Shown: in pieces, positions 29,097-38,286 of the stretch
Position numbering within the stretch: the stretch's first letter is position 1
How the letters are laid out: each line of letters begins with the position of its first letter
From: an uncultured Oleiphilus sp.
Lineage (GTDB): Bacteria; Pseudomonadota; Gammaproteobacteria; Pseudomonadales; Oleiphilaceae
Assembly (NCBI GenBank): GCA_913020045.1
Contig: CAJWBE010000001.1
Span: forward strand, 1 to 64,000
Direction of reading: 5' to 3'
Length of the DNA stretch: 64,000 nt
Position numbers and translations under genes: made by a program
Notes under the pieces: generated by a model
What the model saw: only the letters and a program-made list of their open reading frames with translations
Databases searched by the model: none
Told to the model about the DNA's origin: nothing

Positions 29097-30107
29097 ATGA
29101 ACACAGTTTTCAAAGTAGCGCTAAGCCTGACACTTATCATGGGCAGCACCCTCAGTTTTGCCAATGAAGTCAATATTTACTCATATCGACAACCCTTTCT
29201 AATTAAGCCTCTTTTTGACGCTTTTACGAAACAAAGTGGCATCGAAGTCAATGTTGTATTTGCTAAAAAAGGCCTAGCAGAGCGGCTTGTCAGGGAAGGC
29301 AAAAATTCGCCCGCTGACTTGGTATTTACTGTCGATATCGGCAGATTAAACGAAGTGAAAGAAAAAGGCGTAGTGCAAGCTGTATCGTCTAGCATCCTCA
29401 CGGCAAACATTCCCACTCAATACCGCGACCCGGACAACCAATGGTTTGGGCTAACCACTCGCACACGCTCGATCTATGCATCAAAAGAACGCGTTGATCT
29501 AAATAAGTTACAAAGCTATGAGGACCTTGCTAATCCAGAATGGAAAGGTCGCATCTGTACCCGCAGCGGCAAGCACCCTTACAACCTTGCATTAATCGCG
29601 TCCATGATTGCACACCACGGCGAAGCGAAAACAGAAACTTGGCTGAACGGTGTGAAAGACAACCTTGCACGTCGTCCTCAAGGCAATGATCGCGCGCAAG
29701 TAAAAGCGATCAAAGAAGGCGTATGTGATTTATCGCTTGGTAACAACTACTACTATGGAAAAATGATTAGCAATGAAGAGCAGTCTGCATGGGCGAACGC
29801 GGTGCACTTAACATTCCCAAATCAAAATAATCGTGGCACGCATGTAAATATCAGTGGCATGGCACTGACTAAAAGTGCGCCTAACAAAGAAAATGCGATT
29901 AAACTAATGGAGTTTTTAAGCCAAGAGCTCGCACAGCAAATTTATGCAGAGCAAAATTATGAGTATCCGGTCAATCCGAACGTCGCGCCGAGCGGTCTCG
30001 TTCAATCTTGGGGCGAATTCAAGTCCGATAATTTGTCACTAACGACTATCGCCAAGCTCAGAAAGGACGCTGCAAAATTGGTTGATAAAGTAGCCTTTGA
30101 CGAATAA
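29097..30107 (+). CDS. fbpA: Ferric iron ABC transporter, periplasmic binding protein (FbpA/FutA family)
   Basis: The 336-residue precursor begins MNTVFKVALSLTLIMGSTLSFA, a signal peptide, followed by NEVNIYSYRQPFLIKPLFDAF, the start of the type I ferric-binding fold. The motif LGNNYYYGKM holds the Tyr residues that coordinate Fe(III). ATG 29097 is chosen because it gives a clean signal peptide; an upstream in-frame start at 29052 would lie inside the Fur box. It is followed after a hairpin by the permease gene. It is expected to bind free ferric iron in the periplasm. Confidence 0.93.
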   Translation: MNTVFKVALSLTLIMGSTLSFANEVNIYSYRQPFLIKPLFDAFTKQSGIEVNVVFAKKGLAERLVREGKNSPADLVFTVDIGRLNEVKEKGVVQAVSSSILTANIPTQYRDPDNQWFGLTTRTRSIYASKERVDLNKLQSYEDLANPEWKGRICTRSGKHPYNLALIASMIAHHGEAKTETWLNGVKDNLARRPQGNDRAQVKAIKEGVCDLSLGNNYYYGKMISNEEQSAWANAVHLTFPNQNNRGTHVNISGMALTKSAPNKENAIKLMEFLSQELAQQIYAEQNYEYPVNPNVAPSGLVQSWGEFKSDNLSLTTIAKLRKDAAKLVDKVAFDE

Positions 30108-30124
30108 CCTTCAATCTTCAAATC

Positions 30125-30147
30125 AAAAGCGCCGCAAGGCGCTTTTT
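30125..30147 (+). terminator. Terminator/attenuator between fbpA and the permease gene
   Basis: AAAAGCGCC, loop GCAA, GGCGCTTTTT form a GNRA-closed hairpin with a T run. As it sits between the binding protein and its permease, it probably reduces read-through so the binding protein is made in excess. Confidence 0.8.
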
Positions 30148-30171
30148 CCGTTTATCTAATGGGATAACTAC

Positions 30172-31818
30172 GTGACATTTTTAGCCATTCAGCGCCAAGA
30201 ACGCCCCTGGTTACTGTCCGCTCTCGCGACAGCCGCTCTGATTGGTTTGCCGATCGTTTCGGTCATCTACCTTGCGTTATTTCCTGAAGAAAATGCTTGG
30301 ACGCACCTAGCGAACACGGTGCTTCCCTACTATCTAAAAAATACACTAATCCTAATGTTGGGAGTCGTCACACTCACCTTTCTCGTTGGGACAGGGTCAG
30401 CCTGGCTGATTTCGATGTATAACTTTCCTGGCAAGCGTTGGTTAAGCTGGGCCTTACTACTTCCTTTCGCCGTACCAGCGTACGTCGTCGCGTATGTTTA
30501 CACAGATTTATTAGAGTACGCAGGACCAGTTCAAAGTACGTTACGCGCCGTATTTGGCTGGCAATCCATGGAAGACTACTGGTTCCCTGAAGTTCGCAGC
30601 ATGGGAGGCGCGATTCTAATGATGTCGCTTGCGCTGTACCCCTACGTTTATATGCTTGCACGCACATCATTTCTTGACCAATCAGTCAGTTTGTATCAGG
30701 TTTCTCGAAGCCTAGGCGTCACGCCGTTCGTGTTTTTTTACCGCGTATCGCTTCCTATCGCGAGACCCGCCATTGCCGTGGGACTTGCGCTTGTCCTAAT
30801 GGAAACCCTGAATGACTTTGGCACAGTAGACTATTTTGCGGTTCAAACACTAACGGCAGGTCTCTATGACACTTGGCTGAATATGGGAAATTTAGGCGGC
30901 GCTGCACAAATTGCCAGCGTCATGGTTTTAGTCGTGGTGCTATTAGTTTCTTTGGAGCGCTACTCAAGACGACAGCAAAAACAATTCAACTCTCGTAATC
31001 CTGGTAACCCTATTCCCTGCCAAACCTTGACGGGAACAAAAGCAGCACTGGCCACAACGGCCGCGTTGTTACCTGTACTTCTGGGCTTTGTCATTCCTTT
31101 TGTCGTACTTACCAGCTATGCCTTTCGCTATTTCGATGTTAGCTGGAGCACGGAGTTTGTGAGCTACGCTACCAACAGTTTTACCCTCTCTGCCGCCGCC
31201 GCAATTATCACTTTAATACTCGGCACCCTGTTGGCCTATAGCAAACGCATGAACAAGCATCCTATCACTGATGCCGCCATACGTATCTCGAGTCTCGGTT
31301 ATGCCGTCCCTGGGGCGGTACTGGCAATTGGCATCATCATTCCCTTCGCTTGGTTTGATAACCAGCTAGACGCATTTATGCGGGCTACATTTGGTATCTC
31401 AACGGGGCTAATACTTAGCGGCACTGCATTTGCTGTGCTGTTTGCCTATTTAGTGAGATTTCTCGCGGTGGCTTCAGGGTCAATTGAATCGAGCCTAGAA
31501 AAGGTCACACCGAATATGGACATGGCATCCCGCTCGCTTGGGCATAGTTACTTGAGCACCTTAACCCGTATTCATCTGCCTATTATCCGCCGAGGCGCGC
31601 TGACGGCGATGCTAGTCGTCTTCGTTGACTGCATGAAAGAACTACCTGCAACCCTTATTTTACGCCCTTTCAATTTTGAAACGCTGGCAACACAAGTGTA
31701 TCAATTTGCTTCAGATGAACTGCTAGAACAAAGTGCGTTATCGGCACTGGTGATTGTAATGGTGGGGATCATACCGGTGATGCTCCTAGATAAAACCATC
31801 AGCAGACAAGAAAAATAG
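30172..31818 (+). CDS. fbpB: Ferric iron ABC transporter permease (FbpB/SfuB family)
   Basis: The 548-residue protein has two tandem permease halves with about twelve spans, as in FbpB. Each has an EAA-type loop (SRSLGVTPFVFFYRVSLPIARPA and SRSLGHSYLSTLTRIHLPIIRRG) that contacts the ATPase. It begins at GTG 30172 after the attenuator. It should move ferric iron delivered by FbpA. No ATPase gene (fbpC) follows: the next gene is convergent, so the ATPase must be encoded elsewhere. Confidence 0.93.
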   Translation: MTFLAIQRQERPWLLSALATAALIGLPIVSVIYLALFPEENAWTHLANTVLPYYLKNTLILMLGVVTLTFLVGTGSAWLISMYNFPGKRWLSWALLLPFAVPAYVVAYVYTDLLEYAGPVQSTLRAVFGWQSMEDYWFPEVRSMGGAILMMSLALYPYVYMLARTSFLDQSVSLYQVSRSLGVTPFVFFYRVSLPIARPAIAVGLALVLMETLNDFGTVDYFAVQTLTAGLYDTWLNMGNLGGAAQIASVMVLVVVLLVSLERYSRRQQKQFNSRNPGNPIPCQTLTGTKAALATTAALLPVLLGFVIPFVVLTSYAFRYFDVSWSTEFVSYATNSFTLSAAAAIITLILGTLLAYSKRMNKHPITDAAIRISSLGYAVPGAVLAIGIIIPFAWFDNQLDAFMRATFGISTGLILSGTAFAVLFAYLVRFLAVASGSIESSLEKVTPNMDMASRSLGHSYLSTLTRIHLPIIRRGALTAMLVVFVDCMKELPATLILRPFNFETLATQVYQFASDELLEQSALSALVIVMVGIIPVMLLDKTISRQEK

Positions 31819-31853
31819 AATAACAAAAAGCTGCCCTCTACAAATTTCAGATA

Positions 31854-31878
31854 TAAAAAAAGAGGGCGAAAGCCCTCT
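31854..31878 (-). terminator. Bidirectional terminator, iron permease and acyl-CoA synthetase
   Basis: AGAGGGC-GAAA-GCCCTCT (31861-31878) is a 7-bp stem with a GNRA loop; the seven A at 31854-31860 become the T run on the minus strand, so it ends the acyl-CoA synthetase transcript. A second GCCCTCT at 31833 could pair instead with AGAGGGC, an alternative fold for the plus-strand transcript. Confidence 0.82.
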
Positions 31879-31898
31879 CTTCGATCTATTGAGAAAAA

Positions 31899-33572
31899 CT
31901 ATTCCCAAATAATCTTTTGCTTGCTGGCGTACCAGCCATCGATATGAGGTTTGTAAACGTCCTCAACAATATTTCGCTTGATCTTCATGGTTGGCGTTAG
32001 GAAGTCGTTATCCATTCCCCATACGTCTTTTACGACGACCATAAACTGCAATGCTTCATGCGGGTCAACACTGTTGTTAACCTCAGCCATAACGGCACTC
32101 AAACTTTCGTCAAGCGACTTCCTAAACTCTGGATCGTTGCGCTTAGGCATTGCTTCTTCAGACAACTGAATCAAGGCATGTGGCTGGGGGCATTCAGCAC
32201 CAGCAACACAAACCATCTCAACCGCGTTGTGACTAACGATGCGATTTTCAATTGGCGCCGGAGCAACATACTTTCCTTTGCTCGTTTTAAAGATTTCTTT
32301 GATGCGTCCAGTAATTTTTAACCGGCCTTCCTCATCAATTTCACCTTTATCTCCCGTCAAAAGGAAACCGTCTTCCGTAAAGCTCTCTTTCGTTTTTTGT
32401 TCGTCTTTGTAGTAACCCATCATGGTCGCAGGAGACTTAACTTCAATTTCTCCAATCTCCGAAATACGCTGCTCTACGCCAGGTAAAGGTTCCCCAACGT
32501 AGCCAACTCTAGATCGTCCCGGCAGGGTGATATGCGAGTAGGCAAAGTTTTCAGACATGCCATAGCCTTCCAGCATCTCTAAGCCCAAATCTCGATACCA
32601 AGCGATGATGTCTTCAGACAATGGAGCGGAGCCACTCGCCGCTAAACGACAATGCTCTAGACCAAGACCTGTCAGAATTTTCTTCTTCATGATCTTAGAA
32701 ACAAATGGGATTCGTAGCAGTCGCTCTAGCTTCTCAGGAGGCATTTTCTTAAACACACCCAATTGAAACTTCGACCAGAGACGAGGCACGGACACAAAGA
32801 AAGTAGGACGCGCACGCCTCAAATCTTCCACAAATGTATTGAGGTCTTCGGCAAAAAACACCTGAAAACCCGAATGAATTGACGCCTGCTCGACCACAAA
32901 GCGCTCAAACACGTGAGCCAAGGGAAGGTAGGAAAGCATTCTATCGTTAGCATGAATCTCCATCGCTGTAGAGGAGCCACTCGCGGCAATACCCAAACTG
33001 CCGAAAGAGATCATCACGCCCTTAGGCTTACCTGTGCTGCCCGACGTATAAACTAGCGTCGCGAGCTCATCCGCATCACGCACAATGTCTTCTTGCAACG
33101 GTGCGTTCTCTGCTACCAAGTTGTCCCAAGTTGGGAAGTCATTCTCTGGACTGAGCGGAAACGAAATACATGGCATATCGTCTGGAACGCCTGGTTTCAT
33201 TGTGTCCCAGTCATCCAACTTACCAACAAACAATACTTTCGCTTCACTATGATCAAGGATATAGCTAACGGTGTCAGAGTTAAGCGTTGGATATAAAGGA
33301 ACACTTACATGTCCTGCCATCCAAATCGCCAAATCTGCCATGATCCAATGCGCACAGTTTTTTGAGAGTAAGCCAACGTTTGACTTAGGCGGTAAATCGA
33401 GAGATTTGAGATAGCTTGCCATCCGGCGAGCCTCTCCAACGGCCCGGTTCCATGTGTACTCTTGAACAACGCCGTTGCCCATAGGTTGTGTAAGGTAGAT
33501 TTCATCAGCTTTGGCTTTTTCCCAGCGATAAACCTGCTCAAGTGGAAGCTTGATATTATTAATGGAAGTCAT
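31899..33572 (-). CDS. Long-chain acyl-CoA synthetase-like AMP-binding enzyme
   Basis: The 557-residue protein belongs to the FAA1-like (COG1022) branch of adenylate-forming enzymes. ATP-binding signature YTSGSTGKPKG, GYGMSE and GDKGEIDEEGRLKITGRIKE are all present, as is a C-terminal Lys region. It should activate a fatty acid or other carboxylate to a CoA ester. No DUF or membrane segment is visible. Substrate length cannot be read from the sequence. It is monocistronic, starting at the ATG 33572. Confidence 0.9.
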   Translation of the reverse strand: MTSINNIKLPLEQVYRWEKAKADEIYLTQPMGNGVVQEYTWNRAVGEARRMASYLKSLDLPPKSNVGLLSKNCAHWIMADLAIWMAGHVSVPLYPTLNSDTVSYILDHSEAKVLFVGKLDDWDTMKPGVPDDMPCISFPLSPENDFPTWDNLVAENAPLQEDIVRDADELATLVYTSGSTGKPKGVMISFGSLGIAASGSSTAMEIHANDRMLSYLPLAHVFERFVVEQASIHSGFQVFFAEDLNTFVEDLRRARPTFFVSVPRLWSKFQLGVFKKMPPEKLERLLRIPFVSKIMKKKILTGLGLEHCRLAASGSAPLSEDIIAWYRDLGLEMLEGYGMSENFAYSHITLPGRSRVGYVGEPLPGVEQRISEIGEIEVKSPATMMGYYKDEQKTKESFTEDGFLLTGDKGEIDEEGRLKITGRIKEIFKTSKGKYVAPAPIENRIVSHNAVEMVCVAGAECPQPHALIQLSEEAMPKRNDPEFRKSLDESLSAVMAEVNNSVDPHEALQFMVVVKDVWGMDNDFLTPTMKIKRNIVEDVYKPHIDGWYASKQKIIWE

Positions 33573-33867
33573 ATTAATTAAGAAAGCCCTGTGATAGTTA
33601 GAAGTGAACGTGTGACATTTATTTGTATTTTGTCTACTTTTCTATTTGTCTTTTTGAATCCTGTCATAATAAAAGGTAAAACAAAAAATTAAAATAAGGT
33701 AAGCAATATATATTCACCCTTCTTGTCTATAAATTGGTATGAACTGGCGTGGAGCATGCTTAATTTTAACAATAATAACTCTGCCAGCCTTTTTTGAAGT
33801 ATCGATGTAGCGTTAAATGGCAGTTATCAATAACTAAAATACTCTCCACAAAGTTAGGCAAGGCTAA

Positions 33868-34272
33868 ATGACAGACCAGAATGCGAACCTCAAAGTGTCC
33901 CGCTACAAATGCCCTCAATGTATTCAAGGAAGGATGATTCCTGTAACAGAAGAAGGAGAAGCCGACTACACCGAACATTATGCATGTAATCAGTGTGATC
34001 ATCAGGATAGCATCCCGACATTGGTCATTATTATTAGCCAAATGCTATCTGCCCTAATTGGCATTAGCATTTGTTTATATCTCGCGTTTGAACACACCGC
34101 CCTGCTTACAGGTTTGAGTGCAAACGAAGATACTCTGGTAATCAAGGAGTCTGTGTTGATATTGATGGCTTGCCTGTTTATCGCAAGTTTTGTCTACGTG
34201 ATGTATCAGGCTTTTTCTGGGGCAATACATCGATACCATTATGTTAACGGCAACATATCTAACTCAGAATGA
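33868..34272 (+). CDS. Small membrane protein with N-terminal zinc-ribbon-like motif
   Basis: The 134-residue protein starts with CPQC-(about 27 residues)-CNQC, a likely zinc ribbon (Cys at 15, 18, 45 and 48). Two hydrophobic segments follow (about 55-78 and 95-120), so the ribbon is probably cytoplasmic with a membrane hairpin behind it. No named family is recognised. AAGG lies about 7 bases before the ATG. It is flanked by convergent kinase and upstream acyl-CoA synthetase genes and shares no obvious operon. Confidence 0.72.
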   Translation: MTDQNANLKVSRYKCPQCIQGRMIPVTEEGEADYTEHYACNQCDHQDSIPTLVIIISQMLSALIGISICLYLAFEHTALLTGLSANEDTLVIKESVLILMACLFIASFVYVMYQAFSGAIHRYHYVNGNISNSE

Positions 34273-34307
34273 ACACGCCGTTCAGTTTAATTTCTGACAA
34301 CACATCT

Positions 34308-36053
34308 TCAATTGTTCCATGCCAGCGCCATTAAACGATCAATGGAGTCATTAACGACGTGACGCACCGACTCCGCATCCGGCCCTAGCAAAAGAACATT
34401 TAACGCTAGCGATGCAACTAGAACAATTGCCATCACGACAGCTAGCCCTTTGCGATGACGATACTCGATAACCGTTTTAGTCGGCGCTTCCTGTTTAACC
34501 TCCTCTCGTTTAACAACCGTTTTCTCGTCCTCCAAAAACGGTAAAAGCTCTGACACAACCGCTTCGGCACTTTGCGGCCGCCGGTCCAAGTCGCTTTCAA
34601 GCATTCGCTCAACCAAGACCCTTAGGTCTTCCGGAAGCTCGAGAAAGTATTTTGAACGCTTAAGCAGCCCGTCTTTAAAAGAGGGAGGCATGCCCGTCAA
34701 ACAGTGATAATAAATCGCCCCTATCGAAAAAATATCAGCCAGCTCATCTTGTTGCGCGCGTCCGTCGCTATACCAATTGCGATCTTCCAACTTAACCCTG
34801 TAATGCTCATCCAGGCCAAAGTCACTCAATTTCACTTGCATATCAGAGCTCAGCAGCACATTACTCGGCCGCAAATTACCATGACAAATTCTGTTTTTGT
34901 GGGCAAACGAGATGCCTTTTGCTATTTGAATACCGATTGACAAAAAAGTTTGGAATGCAAGCGGTTGTATCAGACGGTCTTGCAAGCTTCCGCCAGAGAC
35001 ATAGTCCATCACGACAATAAACGATTTATCGTTTTTCGATGCCCCCAGGACATTGACCAAACTAGGGTGCTTCAAGGAGCACAACAACTTTGCCTCTTTA
35101 TAACCTCGGGAAGACTCTCGCTGCTTTTTGATGACCAATAAATTATGCGAAATTTTATCTTCGTATAAATAAGCTCCACCAAACTTATTTTCCCTCATCA
35201 CATCGAGCAAACCAAATTTGCTGGCTACAGACGCCATTCCCTCGCCCGCACGACTCGCTTGATCCTCTGCGATATGTTGACCTTGCATTGCTAGTAGCAA
35301 CTGGGTTTTTACATCTTCGACGGAACTTGGGCGATTCTCGGGCTTGCGCTCAATACAACGTAAAATGATGTCAGCAAGTGCCGGGGGCATATTACTGTCG
35401 GCAGCTAACTCCGCCCTGGGAGAACCACTCGGTAAACATCCTGTAAACAGCTCAAACATGACGATACCAAGGGAATAGATATCGCTTTGCTTAGTGGTGT
35501 GAACAACGCCCTCGTTTTGCTCTGGCGCCATATACGCTTCAGTACCCAAAATTAAGCGCGCATCATCAGAGTCCGCCTCCGCCTCTTTTTCAAAAAACGA
35601 AGCGATACCGAAGTCGAGCAGTCTAGCAAAACCCTCTTGATCGACAATGACATTAGCGGGCTTTAGATCTCTATGAATAACGTCGAGCTTGTGCGCATAA
35701 GCAACCCCCTTGCAAAGCTGGACAATAATGTCGACCTTTTCGTTGAAGGCGTAACAGCTTGTTCTAATCGCATCGGCTAAGTTGACCCCCTCTACAAATT
35801 CCATAACAAACACCGGACGGCCTTTGCTAGTGGTGCCTTTATCAATCACATGAATTATATTTGGGTGATTCAGGCGAGCTATGGTTAAAGACTCTTGCTT
35901 AAAACGCTTAATCACGGAAGGGTTATTTGATAGCCGGGCGTCCAACACTTTAATCGCGACAGGGCGATCTAAAGAGCGCTGCAGCCCCTTATAAACCGTC
36001 GCCATCCCGCCCTCACCTATTTTCTCTTGATACTCGTAGCGGCCCTCTTTCAT
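34308..36053 (-). CDS. Ser/Thr protein kinase with tandem pseudokinase domain and C-terminal anchor
   Basis: The N-terminal domain (about 6-255) is a complete Hanks-type kinase: glycine loop GEGGMATVYKG, K35, H127-R128-D129 with N134, D147-F-G and APE at 176. A second kinase fold (about 282-505) keeps K309 and D411-F-G but reads H391-G-N393 where HRD is expected, lacks a normal glycine loop, and is probably a pseudokinase. A single membrane segment lies at about 536-557, followed by a short tail. The PP2C gene lies 81 bp upstream on the same strand, and the divergent FHA gene next to it. Substrates are unknown. Confidence 0.9.
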   Translation of the reverse strand: MKEGRYEYQEKIGEGGMATVYKGLQRSLDRPVAIKVLDARLSNNPSVIKRFKQESLTIARLNHPNIIHVIDKGTTSKGRPVFVMEFVEGVNLADAIRTSCYAFNEKVDIIVQLCKGVAYAHKLDVIHRDLKPANVIVDQEGFARLLDFGIASFFEKEAEADSDDARLILGTEAYMAPEQNEGVVHTTKQSDIYSLGIVMFELFTGCLPSGSPRAELAADSNMPPALADIILRCIERKPENRPSSVEDVKTQLLLAMQGQHIAEDQASRAGEGMASVASKFGLLDVMRENKFGGAYLYEDKISHNLLVIKKQRESSRGYKEAKLLCSLKHPSLVNVLGASKNDKSFIVVMDYVSGGSLQDRLIQPLAFQTFLSIGIQIAKGISFAHKNRICHGNLRPSNVLLSSDMQVKLSDFGLDEHYRVKLEDRNWYSDGRAQQDELADIFSIGAIYYHCLTGMPPSFKDGLLKRSKYFLELPEDLRVLVERMLESDLDRRPQSAEAVVSELLPFLEDEKTVVKREEVKQEAPTKTVIEYRHRKGLAVVMAIVLVASLALNVLLLGPDAESVRHVVNDSIDRLMALAWNN

Positions 36054-36134
36054 TAACGACGTCTCACTCCTTTGAGCAATATAAAATGGCGACTAAACAT
36101 AGCTATTTCCGGCTAAACGAAACATGGCAATCCT

Positions 36135-36980
36135 TTACAAGGCAAAAAATAGAAACACTAATGACAGCAATATAATTAGCAGCAGAGCAGGCCGCTTTCT
36201 ACAGTTTTTCTCGTAAGGTTTTCGGTCAAACGGCAATCGATAACCCGAACGCGAGAAATCCGCAGCGTCGATTAACGAATCGTCTTCTCTATACCGAATA
36301 AGCGAAAATGTCACATTATCTGGCGCACCTTTTTCAAGCGCACAGTCCAACAGTTTTTCGCCGACGCGTTCTAGCGTGTCGTTAGAGTGAGACAAGTCAG
36401 AAATCTCGGCATCGCTAAGCACGCCTGATAATCCATCTGTGCAAAGCAGAAGGCAATCACCATCATGTAGCTCGCCAATCGTTTTTGGAATGCGCTCTAA
36501 CGTCATCTGCCCTAGCGCTTGTGTAAGTTCATGCTGGCCGGGGTGCTTTTCACATTCCTGCGCGTCAATCTCGCCGCGCTGATAGAGATCATTTGCCATA
36601 TTATGGTCGGCAGACAACTGCATAATCCCTTCTGAGTTAATGAGGTAGGCACGACTGTCGCCTACCCAGGAAACTTCATAATGGCCTGCATCAAACCGGC
36701 AGGCGACAATGGTCGTCGCCATTTGGGCAAGACTTTCAGTTTGTTCCGCCGCTAGCGCAACGACATCATTCGCATCACGAATCGCCTCGACTAACTTAGC
36801 GCCATGGCGCAACCTTCGCTCTACTGTCTGTACCGCCATTTGGCTCGCGACATCACCGTGCCCATTGCCGCCAACACCGTCAGCAATGATCCAGAAGCCT
36901 TGATTCAAGTCTTCTGCATAGCTGTCTTCGTTTAGCTCTCTAACGAGGCCTTGATGACTAATAGTTTTGGAATCGAGCAT
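36135..36980 (-). CDS. PP2C-family protein phosphatase with C-terminal membrane anchor
   Basis: The 281-residue protein matches bacterial Stp/PppA phosphatases: VRELNEDSY, IIADGVGGNGHGD with metal-binding Asp and Gly, VGDSRAYL, CTDGLSG and GAPDNVT. The last 25 residues are hydrophobic (LLLIILLSLVFLFFAL), anchoring it in the membrane where the kinase sits. It should reverse the kinase's phosphorylations. It lies directly upstream of the kinase gene (81-bp gap) and is divergent from the FHA gene. Confidence 0.92.
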   Translation of the reverse strand: MLDSKTISHQGLVRELNEDSYAEDLNQGFWIIADGVGGNGHGDVASQMAVQTVERRLRHGAKLVEAIRDANDVVALAAEQTESLAQMATTIVACRFDAGHYEVSWVGDSRAYLINSEGIMQLSADHNMANDLYQRGEIDAQECEKHPGQHELTQALGQMTLERIPKTIGELHDGDCLLLCTDGLSGVLSDAEISDLSHSNDTLERVGEKLLDCALEKGAPDNVTFSLIRYREDDSLIDAADFSRSGYRLPFDRKPYEKNCRKRPALLLIILLSLVFLFFAL

Positions 36981-37153
36981 AGGAAAACTTAGTAAGGCCT
37001 CGTGATTATATTTATTTAGCCAGAAAAGGCGGCGCTAATTGACTAAAGGCGTCATAGGCTGGTGTCTGGCATGCTGCAACGATAAGTATAAGCGAATATT
37101 GCACCAGTGCATTGATAAAGTTTTGCATCAAATGACGGATATATAAAAGGAAA

Positions 37154-37182
37154 TTAGAAGGTTTCTAAGTTCTGGCTATAAT
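37154..37182 (+). promoter_or_regulatory. Predicted sigma-70-type promoter for the FHA protein gene
   Basis: TATAAT at 37177-37182 is a perfect -10 box with a poor -35 (TTAGAA at 37154-37159) 17 bases upstream. It lies about 50 bases before the start codon. Confidence 0.5.
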
Positions 37183-37230
37183 GGATGAATAACATTTCAT
37201 TTACTTCTTTACGGAAGAAAACAAGCCAAA

Positions 37231-38118
37231 ATGCTAAAACTTCAATTCAAAGACCGACGCCGCGAGTCGGTTTGGCTAGTCGACAAAGTATTCTCCATCG
37301 GCAAGAACGCTCGTAACAGCCTAATGGTTGATCATGCGGGCATCGTTGACTTCCATGCAGAACTAGTCAACAACCAAGACCAGCTGACGCTAATTAACAA
37401 AGCCAACGGTACCGGAATTTGGGTCAATGGCATTCCGATTAGCGATGAAACAAAACTTAGTGCAGGCGATGAGGTTAAACTTGGTGAGCTTGAACTGGAG
37501 CTCGTAGACCCAAAGAAACAAATGTCGACGCCGGCCTCAAATGTCACACCGAAGTCTGACTGGAGTATCAGTTCCAAAGCAAGTTGGCTTGAACAAAACC
37601 GCTACGAAATTAATGACAAAGTCATTATCGGAAGAGATGCTACATGCGATATTGTCCTACCCCTAGAACACCTTTCGCGCCAACATGTAGCACTCGAAAT
37701 TCGCAACGGCCAGCTATTCGTTAAAGACCTTGAGTCGGCTAACGGAACCTACCTAAATGGCGAGAAGGTAAAAGATTCTCCACTCAAAGCGGGCGATAAG
37801 TTAAAACTAGATGTCGTCACATTCGAAGTAGGTGGGCCAACACACGACCCGCATAAAACAATCATTCGAACCGTTTCCAGCCCCAAAAAAACAAAAGTAA
37901 GAGATGCCGAGCAAGCCAGTACAAAACCACCTCAAAAAAATGCACCGACACCTCGCGCCAGCATTAAGAAAAAGAAACTCTCATCCGACGGCAAACAAGA
38001 TTGGATTGCAGAGAAATCAAGCGCACAGTCACCCAAGGGGAAAAGCAGTGCTTTTGTTATGGGGATTGGCGTAGTCCTTTTAATCGCCGCAGCGGTCATT
38101 CTTACGCAGTTTTTATAG
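37231..38118 (+). CDS. Double FHA-domain protein with C-terminal membrane anchor
   Basis: The 295-residue protein has two FHA domains that would read phosphothreonine. The second (about 120-205) is complete with IGRDATCDIVLP, LSRQHVALE and SANGTYLNG. The first (about 12-90) is weaker: IGKNARNSLMVD and VDFHAEL replace the Arg and Ser-x-x-His pattern. A basic, Lys/Pro-rich linker follows, then a membrane segment at about 270-292. It faces the kinase/phosphatase genes across a divergent promoter region. A membrane-tethered readout of the kinase is the simplest model. Confidence 0.88.
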   Translation: MLKLQFKDRRRESVWLVDKVFSIGKNARNSLMVDHAGIVDFHAELVNNQDQLTLINKANGTGIWVNGIPISDETKLSAGDEVKLGELELELVDPKKQMSTPASNVTPKSDWSISSKASWLEQNRYEINDKVIIGRDATCDIVLPLEHLSRQHVALEIRNGQLFVKDLESANGTYLNGEKVKDSPLKAGDKLKLDVVTFEVGGPTHDPHKTIIRTVSSPKKTKVRDAEQASTKPPQKNAPTPRASIKKKKLSSDGKQDWIAEKSSAQSPKGKSSAFVMGIGVVLLIAAAVILTQFL

Positions 38119-38126
38119 CCTAGATT

Positions 38127-38267
38127 TTGGACAAAAAAGCCATATTCGAGCAGCTGATATCAGCGTTAACGTCTCAGCTTAAAACAGCGATAAGAGCCGC
38201 GAACCAAGCGCACGAAAGTGCGACTGATCGAGAGAATGTCGCTAAAAAACAGGGGAGCCAAAGGTGA
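38127..38267 (+). pseudogene. Possible truncated GreA/GreB N-terminal-like gene
   Basis: A 46-codon frame from TTG 38127 encodes a helical peptide (MDKKAIFEQLISALTSQLKT...AHESAT) like the N-terminus of the GreA/B-related proteins of Pseudomonas. It stops just before the conserved ENKYDTLGLEASYL segment of full-length members, suggesting a decayed gene. The next 200 bases do not restore the missing part in other frames. It begins 8 bases after the FHA gene, with no good ribosome-binding site. It could instead be a short gene or chance similarity. Confidence 0.35.
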
Positions 38268-38286
38268 ACTCTCCGCTTTGCACAGA

